From Saururus chinensis (Eukaryota > Streptophyta > Magnoliopsida > Piperales > Saururaceae): 64,000 nucleotides of DNA. The notes below the pieces were generated by a model, which ran no database searches, was not told where the DNA came from, and saw only the letters and a list, made by a program, of their open reading frames with translations. The position numbers and the translations under genes were made by a program. The stretch spans positions 17,171,968 through 17,235,967 of the forward strand of contig CP141141.1 in assembly GCA_035235625.1 (NCBI GenBank), read 5' to 3'. This document shows positions 52,572 to 64,000 of this stretch, in pieces (the stretch's first letter is position 1; every line of letters begins with the position of its first letter).

Positions 52572-54745
52572 GACGAAGAGGTTCTACGAGCAGTCGGACG
52601 AGGGCAAGATGGGCTTCAACTTGCAGGATCCAAAGAGGAGGGTGAAATGGACCAGCAACTATGATCTTTACTACACAGAGGCTTCCAATTGGAGGGACAC
52701 GCTCTACTGCCGCATGAAACTTGATCTTGAAGACCCTCAAGATCTGCCACCCGTTTGCAGGTTTGTGATCAAATTCATTGAACAGTCTCTCTGAAGCCGC
52801 CCTTTCTTTTTCCATCTTATAAACAGTTTAGAAGCAAATTCTTCCTCAATGAGGTTCATTTTGTTCATCTTTCCTAGGAATTCATATCATGCGCACAAGA
52901 AGTGTCATCTCCATTGTTGTTGATAAAAGAATCAGAAAGTTTTATCTGCATATCATTGATAATCATTCTGATCATTTGTCACTTTTCTCTTCCATGCTTA
53001 TTATTGGGAATTATATCCCCACTTAACCATGGTGGGCATTACACTTTTCTCTAACTAGGAAGCTGGTTGTTTTGCACTTATTTTTTTATTATCTAAAAAG
53101 AAAACTGATAAGGTTAAGGATTTGTTTGGATATTGAAATTAGAATGAAATTGAAATGTAAATTCATTAGAACTAATTCTAGCATAAGGCTATGAAATTAA
53201 AATTAAGTTTGATAGTACAATTGCATAATTTCCTAGAATATAATTAATTCAATAGAATTTAGTGGAATGGCCATATGGCTGCTTCATAATGTAGAAAAAG
53301 TTATAAATGATGGTTAGAAGTGGAATCATAAGCATAATCAATGGAATCCGTGTCTTGTCACCATTACCTAACTCTCTTTTAAGTATTAGTATTTTACTGG
53401 CTACTAGGGGAAAAAATAGAATCCAGTACTTATGCTCTTAGGCACTTGACAACTTAAAGACATGGATTCAATACCTATGTAGCACGTTAGGACAGTCCTA
53501 ACATGCTACATAGGTACTAAACAACTTCAAAACATGAATCAAGTACTTATGTATCATGTTAGGACAGTCCTAACATGCTACATAGATACTGAACAACTTT
53601 AAAACATGAATCAAGTACTTATGTAGCATGTTAGGACAATCATAACATGTTACATATAGCAACTAGACAATTTAAAAATATGGATCTAATATAGCATATT
53701 AAGATTGCTTTAACATGCTACATAATTACTAGACAATTTGAATTGAGATAAAATTTAGGTATTTAAGTACTTGTCCAGGTTTGGTTGTGTCTATTTATGT
53801 TTATGTCCGTAATAGATGGACTTGGACAAAGCATGATATAGACTAGGGCGGACACTAATGTGGGGTATACAAATGGTGGATGAACACGACAACCCTATTT
53901 TCGCGTCCATTTCTGTACGTGAGCACCCCTATATACAAACTTTTTTATTTTAAATGAAAAAAAAACTTAACTCGCTTGTTATGTAGGGACATACTATTGG
54001 AGTATTTCAAGGAGATGATAAGAGTTGGGAAAACCGTGTTTGAGTTGCTTTTAGAGGCTTTAGGCCTTAGCAATGACTATCTAAACAATACTGGTTGTTT
54101 TGATGGTCATATCATTCGCTCCCACTACTATTTAGCATGCCCCGAGCCAAAAATGACATTTGGTGCAAGCAAACATTCAGATTTTGATTTCCTTATTTTT
54201 CTTCTACAAGATGATATTGGAGGACTCCATATGTATCATCAAAATCAAATTTGGATTGATGTTCATACCATTCATGGGGCATTGGTGGTAAACATAGGAG
54301 ATCTTTTGCAGGTATACTTTGCATTAATTCATGGTTCTTAGATTGCTATAGACAAGATTAAATTTTTTATTATACTACATGCATTAGTGATGCTTTGCTT
54401 CATTTTGTACTATTTATTCTCTTCCTGCATATTTGTCTTGTTCATCTTGTTTCTACATTACATATGATACGTAGAACATTTGGGCTTAATTTAGATGAGC
54501 CATTGTGTGAATATGAAGCTAACAATATAAAGATTGATGCATGGAACTTACATCTCACATTTAGTTATTCTTTAGTCTTTATTCTACAAGAAATTTATAG
54601 AATTGTTGGGTTCATATATTTGATTTGCCCCTCAACTCTCTCTCAATGCAGCTTATTACCAACAACAAGTTCAAAAGTGTCATCTATAGAGTGTTGGCAA
54701 ATCACATTGGACCCAAGATATCAGTGGCATGTTTTTCACTTAGAG
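52572..54745 (+). pseudogene. 2OG-Fe(II) dioxygenase (ACC-oxidase-homologue type) gene fragment
   Basis: Three exon pieces splice in frame. Exon 1 tail 52572-52760 has KRFYEQ, KWTSNYDLYY and NWRDTLYCRM. Exon 2 53987-54311 has LLEYFKEMIRVGKTVFELL, HYYLACPEP, KHSDFDFLIFLLQDDIGGL and HGALVVNIGDLLQ. Exon 3 54652-54745 has LITNNKFKSVIYRVLANHIG. This matches the 1-aminocyclopropane-1-carboxylate oxidase homologues. The first iron ligands (His and Asp of HSD) are present. The distal His expected before RVLAN is Tyr, and the usual 2OG-binding Arg of GPRIS is Lys. The N-terminal half is missing where MULE2 ends, and the C-terminus is cut by E1. It is non-functional. Confidence 0.9.
53449..53745 (+). 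repeat. 72-bp tandem repeat with a long palindrome, four copies, in the intron
   Basis: ACAACTT or ACAATTT anchors recur at 53449, 53521, 53593, 53667 and 53733. Each unit contains an inverted repeat such as CTATGTAGCACGTTAGGAC followed by AGTCCTAACATGCTACATAG (about 53476-53514). The arms are near-perfect in units 1 and 2 and decay in units 3 and 4. Confidence 0.85.
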
Positions 54746-57700
54746 GTTTTTTTCCATATTGCCTGGCTGAAGAATGAAAAACTCCATATTCCTTGGATTT
54801 TAAATGCAAATGTCATATGACTTATTTATGGATAAAACTACCCTTAGGTTTCCCACTATCCCATATGTGATAATAAATGAACACTGGAACAGTGTTGCGC
54901 CGTTCCAGTGTGTTGGGGTTCATCGGTGGCCAACGGAAGTCGCTGGCGGGAGATGACCGGCAATGACTCCCCGGCAAGATTCGTTGTTCATAAAAAATCA
55001 TTTTTGACACCCTAGAAGCTGTTTGAGGTCTCCAAAGGCTGCATTTCACATATTAGATCACCCTCTTAGACTGATTATGGATATGATCGGTAGTTGCATA
55101 TATTACAATAAAGAGGTAGGCAATGACGACATGTATATAGGTAGAAAGGCATGGATGATGAACATTGATCCATCTATGAGATTCGGGGAGATGCTGCTTC
55201 CAGTCAAAGCACAATTTGTTGTCAATGGTAATGTCACTTTAAAGTATTTGATTTCATCTTCACAATCATCCATGATATATGAATTACAAGGTGAAGAGGA
55301 CCTCTAATCAGTGGTCTCCATTATTAGGAAGGCAAATGAGGAGGTGTTATCATTGTATGCCGAGATCAAAGAGCCCGACAACTGTCACAAATCACCATCC
55401 GCAGAAAGGAACCAGAGAGTCAATAGAGCTCAACCCAGCTCTAATGTCGGATTTCAGACCGGAGTTAATGAAACACAGTTCACATTTAAAATTGTCAAGT
55501 AACAATGAAGCTTTAGATTACACGAGATTGTACTTTATCGTGTCCTCGAGCACATGATATCGACCATTTTGTGTTAAGTTCTAATCATATCATGTGAAAA
55601 AAGAAACACAATTTATAATATATCGCATTATACAACATACACATGCAATATATCAATTATGATTTTTAGTGTAAATGCAATAACATGACATGCATTCATA
55701 TTGTGGTTTCAGTAACACGATTTGAATTGTAAGCGTGTAACCGAATACATGATGTCGAGTGATGTTGCATTTTTTAACACGATAATGTGCAATACAGATT
55801 AGGAGAACTGGGAAGCTTGCCCTCAACAAATCCTTGTCAATCTTCTTTCACCAATCCAATGACTATAGAACCTTGGATAGAAGTCAATCAGAATAGATAA
55901 GAGGAATTGCCGCCAATGATGGGTGGGAGAAAGACTTCATTTGATAACTATGAAACTCCATACAGCCCTGTAATTATGATGGTGAAGAATTTGAAGAATT
56001 GTGGGGTGACAATTAGTGGTACGATAATGATATAGTTGACATGACCACGAAGAATTTGGAAACAGCGAGGTCTCCAGTAATGCCAACATTGAGGCGGAGG
56101 CAGAGTGGGAGACACTTCTATGTGTCTTGCTACTATGAAAGATGGTACTCTACTGAATTATATAGAATGACCTATCAAGAACCATTACACCCAACAAAAG
56201 ATAGGCACCGTCTTGGGTTATGCCTACATTTAGCCCATCGATACCACAAAAGCAGCGGGGGCGTCGACGAAAAAATTGGATAGAGTTGCAACCATAGGTC
56301 AAAGCCCCACGAAAATGTAGAGAATGCGGGCAGTTGGGTCACAACTGCAAATGATGTACCAACACACAAGGGGAACCTCTTAATGTGGCAGATGTCCCAA
56401 CTACAAGTCGAAGGAGGTCGAATAATAGAGTAGGCAAACGATGTAAGGAAGGAGAACATCAATCAGGGTTACCTTTTCAACCCTTGTTCTTCAGCTGAAA
56501 GTTTTGTATATGCATCGTGTCACCAACAACATGCAATATGTACATCACGTGTTTTCAAGAACACAATGTGTTGTTGTTTTTGTAAAGATTGTATGTTGTA
56601 TATATATCATGTAATCGGTAACATGTCCAAAGGGGTTATGTGTTACTGATTACATGATAGGAACATACGACAATAAATTATTTTGATAGGTTGTTCAAAA
56701 ATTACATGATATTGGTCATGTCGTGCAATCACACACACAACAATTGCATGCATTTAATTACCCAATTCCCGAAGAGTCACCACAATTTCCGGTGTTCAAA
56801 TTAAATTTGATTGACCAATTCGCGAGGAGTCATTTTTGAAGAATCACCATAGTTTCTGGTATTTCAATAATTTCCATAACTCGGACCTATTGGCCGAACC
56901 TTCTAGTTCGGCCCGCCGATCACGACGGTTTGTAACCCTATCACCCTGCCTATATATATAATGGTGACCTCTGGGCTTACCAAATTCGAGAGGAGGATGA
57001 GACGGAGCATTTGGGACAGTTGTATAGTTGCATATGGTTAGTCGTCCCCTTTTTCTGTGGTACTCACCGGCATCCGAAGGGGGACTATTCACTACCTGGC
57101 ATTATATGGAAGTCGCGAATGTTCCGTCACAATTGATCGCATGCCCACTGGTCGCCTGCGCCTCAACGGACCGTTCAAGACATTGCTATAGCACTAGATG
57201 GTGATCTCATCACCCGTTATAAGCGGTCCTCCCCAACCTATGACGGGAATGAGTTCACTCACTGGTGTTATTTCAATGTCGCAAATGTTCCGTCACATTT
57301 TTATTGCATGGTCCAGGACTTTGCAAGGAGATCTGACGCCAACTGATTGCCTGCACCGAGACATAACATTATGATTGATCCTCGCTAGCCTTTGAAGTCT
57401 CTAGATTTTTAAAATTTTCTGTGTATTTTTTAAAGTTCTTTAAAGATATGTTTTTGTGATGTAATGGAGTAATATTCTGTATAGAAAAATATTAATGAAA
57501 GCCTTTTCTCTTGCCATTCATAGTTGTCTTCCAGTAGATTTTATTCCTGTATAAAAGCATCCAAATTGTGTTAAAGTTTACATGATAGACGGAACGTCAT
57601 GTATTCAATGACACACATATGGCCACCAAAGGATACGAAAAAAAGTAGGTCGTCGATTCGGAAATACGATTAACGTGCATCTCGTGTTCTTACTAAAACG

Positions 57701-58531
57701 ACGCTTATTCATTTATTTTCAATATTTTGTGTTACCAATGACACGATATAGTAGATGTCGTCTGTACTACTTCACGACCTTAGCATCCCACATGATATTG
57801 ATAACACGCTATGATTAACTTATTTTGATATCACATTATCTAGGTTACGATAGTGGTATATAGCGTATTATCGAATACACGACAACATCAAGTACTATCG
57901 AAATGATCATCCACTTATTAACACGATAGATATGTTGATTGTACATTCGGACACATGATGGAACACTTTGTTGCCCGAACCTCCTGGTTAACCCCTCAAC
58001 CGGCTACTGATTTTCTCCAAAGTTCACTCCTTTACCGGGATCGGGTCAAACAAAACCTTGCTACACGGCTAAAACTTGCTTTGGTCGTAAAGTTTCAAAC
58101 TCACCTTGCAAAAACAAGATGAAACGGAACTAACACCGGAGTGTTTTTTGAAATCTCCTTCCGGAAACAAAAAAACCATAATCTTCAAAAAATTGACTGG
58201 AGTTTTTGGCAATTGCTGGTGGGATGGGTCGCAAAATATGCCCTCACGCTGTGTGAGTGCTGCTCAATGCTCCAAATGATGAAATCGATGGCGAGATGGG
58301 TCAAAATTCAGAACGGAGTCTTCTCACAAAGGAATCGCCAAAGTCTGAAGTTATTTGCTTGTAAATGCGACTTTGTGAGGGTTTTATACGATATAAAACC
58401 CTAATTCTAGTCAGTAGTATTTTTGTCAAAAATTTACCTTATATCGTATTATTCCAGGTTTAATGCATTTGTGTTTAAAATATAAAAAATATAAAATTTT
58501 TTATTCTTCAGCCAAGTAATATGGAAAAAAC
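54746..58531 (+). mobile_element. E1: MULE with transposase remnants, inserted in the dioxygenase exon
   Basis: The left end GTTTTTTTCCATATTGCCTGG, then CTGAAGAATGAAAAA, matches the reverse complement of the right end (GTTTTTTCCATATTACTTGG, CTGAAGAATAAAAAA). Subterminal blocks are shared with E2 (59773-62248): CCTTGGATTTTAA and ACCCTTAGGT on the left, and CCTGGAATAATACGATAT on the right strand complement. Degenerate ATAACACGATAT-type repeats flank the coding part. No 9-bp target duplication is visible; the left flank is the exon (CACTTAGAG) and the right flank is unrelated (ATTGGGCTC), so the right side has probably been rearranged. Confidence 0.75.
55023..56380 (+). pseudogene. MURA-like transposase remnant of E1 (N- and C-terminal parts only)
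   Basis: The N-terminal part (55023-55500) has NVTLKYLI and MIYELQGEEDL, resembling the PB1-like module found at the start of some MULE transposases. The C-terminal part (56041-56370) has YERWYSTELYRMTYQEPLHP, a QKQRGRRRKN basic patch and a zinc knuckle CRECGQLGHNC (about 56317-56349). The catalytic DDE core that should lie between them is missing. Several stops are present. The family call rests mainly on the C-terminus; the N-terminal link is weaker. Confidence 0.65.
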
Positions 58532-59580
58532 ATTGGGCTCATTGTGTGTGAGTAGCATAAAAAATTCTTACCTATTCCTTATCCGGGCTGTGTCCGAGTG
58601 TCTGTGGCCACTGATTTTTTTGTCAATAAAAACTTGACATGGGCACAGACACGGACAAAGGGCCTCAAACAGCCATTTGTTCGATGCCCAATTGTATGTA
58701 ACTATGTAAGTACATTAAATGCTCACTAGACAATCAGTTCCTTAAATACCTGCAACTCCAGTGGACCAGCCATAACTCTACCCTAATTAATAATTCTTAT
58801 TATGAGCTAAAGCCGCCGTCAGTCACTTGTATAGTTTTTTACACACTGGAACTTGAAAGAGGGTGCTTTGATGATCACGAAAAGAATTGCTGGTGGTTAG
58901 AAGGCGACAAGCCTAAAGTTCTAGTATCATTTGTGTTATACAGTTAATAACTAAAATGACATATTCATATTGGAACATCGTTTTTTGCTTTTTGACTATC
59001 AAGAGTTGTTTTCCACTTTCCAGGTTTTAAGGACCAACGTTAAAAGCTTGCTAAAGTGCTTTCCAAAGGGATATAAGAAAAAGGGTTAGACTTTTCTTGC
59101 CATGTGTAACTGTGTTTGGACTATTGATTATATTATAGTATATCTTCTTTTTATAATTATATTATAATATATCTTAGGTACTCAAGCTGGAATTTTGATT
59201 GTATAGGCCCATTTCTATGTCATGGATTGTTAGATTTCCATTACTTTCATATTTTTTATGGACGGTCATATTTTATCGTTATTTTTGACTGAGCTTATTT
59301 TAGTTTTTTAGTCCATTTAGTAGTAGTAATCAATTCACTCTCCCAATTGAATAATATATATTTTTGAACTATCAAATTTTATTATTATTATTCTCGGTAT
59401 AGCTGATTTTAGCTTTGCAGTCCATTTGGTAACACTACTAAGTTTACTATCCTATTAAAATAATATATAAAAGTTCTTTTCTATTTTCTATTTCGTATTT
59501 GATTATTATAAATTATGAGGTCTGCCTATTGCTCCCACTCATGTTTAATGTTTCATTTCTTGTTTTTATTTTACAGAAAA
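58532..59580. other. AT-rich DNA between E1 and the hAT relic
   Basis: No gene is seen. A stem-forming pair, TGTCCGAGTGTCTGTG (about 58598-58613) and CACAGACACGGACA (about 58644-58657), is present. A diverged duplication of roughly 125 bp is visible at about 59285-59470 (GCTTATTTTAGTTTTTTAGTCCATTT against GCTGATTTTAGCTTTGCAGTCCATTT). Confidence 0.5.
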
Positions 59581-59772
59581 TGTTACTGTCACTAAAAATT
59601 CGCAAAGAAAAAATGATGAAATGTAAGTTACTTTTATTGATAGCATTGACCCTCAAAATCCAAATGCAGTTCTAGATGATGAGATGAAGGGAGAGGATAA
59701 GAAAAATGACGTTGGACAAAAGAAAAAGAGAAAATTGACTAGTGAGGTTTGGGGACATTTTGATAAGGTATA

Positions 59773-62248
59773 GAGTTTTTTTTTCATATTAACTAGCTCA
59801 ATATATAAATATTCTACATTCCCTGGATTTTAACACTTAATCCCATATGACCTAATTTAGGACAAATATACCCTTAGGTCACACCTAAACCTATACCTAA
59901 GTTCTTATTTCAATATTGGTGACAAATTACCGACGATGGTACAAATTTGTATGAACAAAATCAAAACACTCGGTATATAATAAACAAAGCACCTACTTAA
60001 ATATGATCGATAGAAAGTAAAAAATTTCTCCTTCTCAATCTTGTGTTCCAAAGAACAAACTAGAACCGAGCCACCTCCCAATTTCAATCCAAAAACTAGT
60101 TCCTAGTTAAAAAAATACGAAAATAAAAAAATTCAATATGGGGAATCAAAGGAATATTCCGGCAATCTGGAAAACTAGGTTGCGTTTAGAACGGATTGAA
60201 GGACTCTGGAGACTTGCCGCAAATGAGGATTTGACGTGGCAAAAAGAAAGGATTTTTGGGAGTACAATGAATCTGAAGGAAATTGGGTAGAGTACATCCA
60301 CTTTGGATGACTCACGAAACTTCCTACAATGCGAGAATGAGAGGATGGCTCCGCTCCCACTAAACAGACCAAAGATCTTATGCTTTGCATGGCCCGTGTC
60401 CAACACTTAATCCATTTCGCATATATGATAACACGATATGTCCATAAAATGTATTTTTGATAATATGATACATATTCTTTGAGCTGACAACCCATAATAT
60501 GATATCCTCTATATCGCATATACGATAACACGATATTCACCATAGCGTGTTATCGATAACATGATATTCACCAACAATGCATGTTATTGATAATACAATA
60601 TACTACGATATCCTCTATATAAGATAATACGATATTCACCAAAGAGTGTTATTGATAACATGATATTCGTTATATCATATTATCAATAACAGGATATTTG
60701 CCATAGCATGTTATTGATAACATGATATTTGGCATAGCGTGTTATCGATAACACGATATGCAAACAAGACGTGTTATTTATTTTCCTCCATATCGCATAT
60801 ACTATAATATGATATTTGTCATAGCGTGTTATCGATAACACGATATTCGCCATAGCGTGTTATCGATAACACGATATGCAAACAAGATGTGTTATTTATT
60901 TCCCTCCATATCTCATATACTATAATATGATATTTGTCATAGCGTGTTATCGATAACACGATATTTGCCATAGTGTGTTATCGATAACACGATATGCCAA
61001 TAAAACATGTTATTGATAATACAATATGCTACGATATTCGCCAAAGCGTGTTATCGATGACACGATATTTGCTATACGTGTTATCGATAATATGATATTC
61101 GCTATAGCATATTATCAATTACACATTATTTTCCACAGTGTGTTATCGATAAAACAATATTTGGCTTAGCGTATTATCGATAACACGATATGCCAACAAG
61201 ACATATTATTTATTTTCCTCTATATCACATATACTATACTATGATATTTGTCATAGTGTGTTATCGATAACATGATATTTGCCATATCATGTTATCGATA
61301 ACACGATATGCCAACAATACGTGTTATTGATAATACAATATGGTACAATATCCTCTATATTGTATATACGATAATACAATATTTGCTATAACGTGTTATT
61401 GATAACATGATATTCGCCATAGCGTGTTATGGATAACACGATATTCGCCATAGCGTGTTATTGATAACATGATATGCCAACAATACGTGTTAATGATAAT
61501 AGGATATATCACATATACTATAATAGGATATTCATCATAGCGTGTTATCAATAACACGATATTCGTCATATCGTGTTATCAATAACACGATATTCGTCAT
61601 ATCGTGTTATTGATAACACGATATTTGCCAATATTTGTTATTGATACAATTGTTTATCAAGTCAGGGATAAAAACCTCTAAGATCGTGTACATGCTTACA
61701 TAAGACGTTCTACATAATAAGACTTGCATATAAAAAACCATACTAAAGGTCCTCTTTGCATAATAGGGTAGGAGGCTATCATGGATATTCTACTGTATTC
61801 TTCCTTAGTATCTGCATCCTTCTCCATTCTTATATAGTCAATTTCTCCCTCAACAGTCCCTCGAGATTCATTTTTTGAGTTGCAGTGTCATCTTGATCTC
61901 CTTTTATGGGGATAAATAGTTTACGTGGTTAGAAGGTTTTAGACAAAAATCAAAGAAGAGCAATCGCCGATGAAGTGAGGGAGGCCAACGATCGCCGAAT
62001 AGAAATCGGAATTTATTGTTGATGAAAACCGTCAGGCAAAAATCACAAATCGTCACTGGGCTCCAATCTCCTCTTTGTTTATGCGTCACAACTGGTTTAC
62101 ATGATTTTACACCCTAACCCTTGTTGTAGGGGTTTTTGGTCCAATTTTTTCCAAATATCGTGTTAACCCAGGTTCAATGGAATGTCTCTTACAAAACTAG
62201 GGAATATGGATTATTTGTGTCTTAGGACAAGTAATATGGAAAAAAATC
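59773..62248. mobile_element. E2: non-autonomous MULE with perfect 9-bp TSD TAAGGTATA
   Basis: TAAGGTATA occurs at 59764-59772 and again at 62249-62257. Removing the element plus one copy joins the hAT reading frame exactly (HFDKV|YLPDGEK). The ends pair as inverted repeats (GAGTTTTTTTTTCATATTAA against GATTTTTTTCCATATTACTT). Subterminal blocks are shared with E1. A 9-bp duplication is the Mutator hallmark. No transposase is encoded; the minus-strand frames at 59905-60543 and 61904-62089 have no motif. Confidence 0.9.
60416..61650. repeat. Palindromic array in E2, units of about 30-60 bp
   Basis: The core TGTTATCGATAACACGATAT, or variants, is repeated dozens of times with spacers such as TCGCCATAGCG or GCCAACAAGACG. 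The core is a 14-bp palindrome (TGTTATCGATAACA). Longer higher-order units with TTATTTATTTTCCTCCATAT also recur (about 60770, 60890, 61205). Confidence 0.95.
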
Positions 62249-64000
62249 TAAGGTATATTTACCTGATGGGGAAAAGACTAAATGTCACTATTGTGGTGAT
62301 ATATTAATTGGGAAGGGAGCTATGGGACTAATAAATTGTGGCAACATGTTTAGTCTAAATGCACAAACTTTAGACTTGGTGGGGGCACATGAGTTGATAT
62401 CAAGCAATAAATTTTGAGAAATTGTCCTAAGAACATAGATGGGAGCTCTTTTGTTGAATGTTTTAGATTCAACCAAGAAAGGAGTAGGTGTGATTTATCT
62501 AAAGCAATTATACTTCATGAATAACCATTTTCAATTGTTGATCACACTAGCTTTAGGAAGTTTGTGAACAATCTTCAACCTTTGTTTGAAATGGTTAAAA
62601 AGAAAGGTATTACTAGAGATTGCATAAAAAATTACAAAGATAGAGTGATCAAAATGATGAGTATGTTAGATAATGTTGAAGGTCAAATTACTAATACAAG
62701 TGACATGTGGACATCCTATCAATTTTTTTCATTTTTGGTCATTACTGCTCACTTTATTGGCAATGGTTGGTTCCTACAAAAGAGAATCATCAACTTTTGT
62801 AAAGTAGAAATTCATTAAACAAGCAGAGACATTTGTAACATCATTTATAGCAAGTTGTTTGAATGGAAAATTGATGGAAAAATATTTAGCATTGTGTTAG
62901 ATAATGGAAGTGCTAATAATTCTGCAGTAGAGACCTTAAGGCTATTTTTCTTGGAAATGGTGATTTTTTACATGTTAGATGTTATGCACATGTTTTGAAT
63001 CTTATAGTTAATGAAGGCTTATCTGTAGTGAAAGATGCATTGTCTAAAATTCGTGAAAGTGTTAAATATGTGAAAGTTTCTCCACAAAGGGAAGCTACTT
63101 TTAGAAAAATTGCATACCAACTTAAGATACCAAAGTTATCTTTAGTTCTTGATGTGCCAACAAGGTGAAACTAAACTTACAATATGCTTGATGTTGCTTT
63201 GAAATTTAAAGATTTCTTTGAACGCTTAAAGTGCTTATAAAGACTATAAGGCTTTGCAAAATGCTGAAGAGTGGGACAATGTTGCAACTATTCATGAATG
63301 TTTGGCTCCTTTTTTAGAATTGACTTGGATTTTCTCTAGAATAAAGTACCCTCCATCTAATCCATTCTTTAGCATGGTTTGTGAGTTAAAAGTGCAAATG
63401 ATGAATTGGCATGAAAGTGACAATTTTTTTTAGTGCTCTATGGCCATTAAGATGATGGGAAAATATGAAAAGTATTGGTGTACAAATATAATTTTGGCAA
63501 TTGCATCGACTTTGAATCCAAAGATGAAATTAAAATCAATGGAGTATTACTTCCCCCTACTATTTGGTGAAGGCCTTATAGAGAGAAAAAGATTGAGGAG
63601 GTGATAACTAGTTTATTTGGTTTGTATCATGAATATAAGTCTGGTCTTAAGCTAGAGAATGTCCATGATACTATTTCATCTACTAGTTCCTCCATTGTTG
63701 AAACAACTAGCTCTACATCTATTGGTGGAAAAAATCCTTTGTTGAAAAGTCATAGCAAGTTTATTGGGGAGAGTTCATCTAGTCAACTTGCTAAAAATTA
63801 TGTGGAACTATATTTGGATGAAGGGGTTATCTCATTTAGTGAGGATGTGGGGGAGGATTTTGATATATTATCTCGAGAACATTAAATGTAGTAAAATATC
63901 CCATTTGTTCAAAAATTTCTCAAGATGTATTAGCAATTGTAGTTTCCAGTGTCTCATTTGAGGTGGCATTTAGTACATGAGGTAGAGTAATTGACCAATA

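Larger units (their letters stand above)
59581..64000 (+). pseudogene. hAT-superfamily transposase pseudogene, split by E2 and running off the window
   Basis: Coding text begins near 59584 (NVTVTKNSQRKND) and reaches the BED zinc finger: RKLTSEVWGHFDKV, then after E2 YLPDGEKTKCHYCGDILIGKGAMG. The core follows: MNNLQPLFEMVKKKGI and TSDMWTSYQFFSFLVITAHF (about 62700-62760), then SKIRESVKYVKVSPQREATFRK and LDVPTR-stop-N (about 63040-63175). The C-terminal hATC dimerisation region is at about 63880-63995 (KYPICSKISQDVLAI, VSFEVAFST). Multiple stops and frameshifts occur, including the Trp after PTR read as TGA. The organisation is that of plant Ac/Tam3-like or RICESLEEPER-like hAT proteins; host domestication is unlikely given the decay. 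Confidence 0.85.

Noticed and set aside
54737..58540. A 9-bp target duplication for E1
   Set aside because: CACTTAGAG on the left and ATTGGGCTC on the right do not match under any small shift I tried.
60416..61650. CRISPR-like array
   Set aside because: Repeats and spacers are both repetitive and variable in length, the context is a plant MULE, and no cas genes exist. It is a palindromic tandem array.

Overview
This is plant nuclear DNA, almost certainly from an angiosperm, although I cannot name the species. It is AT-rich, has GT-AG introns, and carries a MUSTANG-type domesticated transposase gene, an ACC-oxidase-like 2OG-dioxygenase relic and a CDC5-like MYB relic. These lie in layered LTR retrotransposons, Mutator-like elements (MULEs) and a hAT relic. 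Only one gene looks intact: the MUSTANG-B-like gene on the minus strand (coding 14317-16854, leader exon near 21003-21330). No tRNA, rRNA or CRISPR was seen.

Layout. About 1133-13939 is a large MULE (called MULE1 here) with about 104-bp terminal inverted repeats (TIRs). It holds a decayed MuDR-type transposase gene on the plus strand and a relic of a DUF1985/Ulp1-type gene on the minus strand, and two long LTRs (3805-6178 and 7645-11047) sit inside the transposase gene. The MUSTANG-like gene follows. From about 22.3 to 43.3 kb the window is mostly solo or broken LTRs: 22326-24164 (TSD AGTCA), 26026-30565 (TSD GGGAG, nested in an older copy of its own family), 36331-37396 (TSD GTTTC), a 5' LTR plus primer-binding site at 38269-40711, and an inverted partial copy ending at 43301. 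A CDC5-like pseudogene with a GCCCA-rich upstream region lies at 34.4-35.9 kb.

From about 43.3 to 52.6 kb is a second MULE (MULE2), which carries a multi-exon DUF1985/Ulp1 protease gene on the minus strand and is invaded by another LTR (43803-46764, TSD ACCAA). Its right TIR ends inside exon 1 of a 2OG-dioxygenase relic. Exon 3 of that relic is in turn cut by a third MULE, E1 (54746-58531). From about 59.6 kb to the window end is a decayed hAT transposase gene. Its BED zinc-finger exon is split by a fourth MULE, E2 (59773-62248), with a perfect 9-bp duplication, TAAGGTATA. E2 carries a 1.2-kb array of palindromic units centred on TGTTATCGATAACA.

The window is best read as a record of nested insertions. 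The strongest observations are the exact insertion junctions, the E1/E2 family with its palindromic arrays, and the shared transposase-plus-Ulp1 architecture of MULE1 and MULE2. All family assignments come from reading motifs by eye, with no database search.
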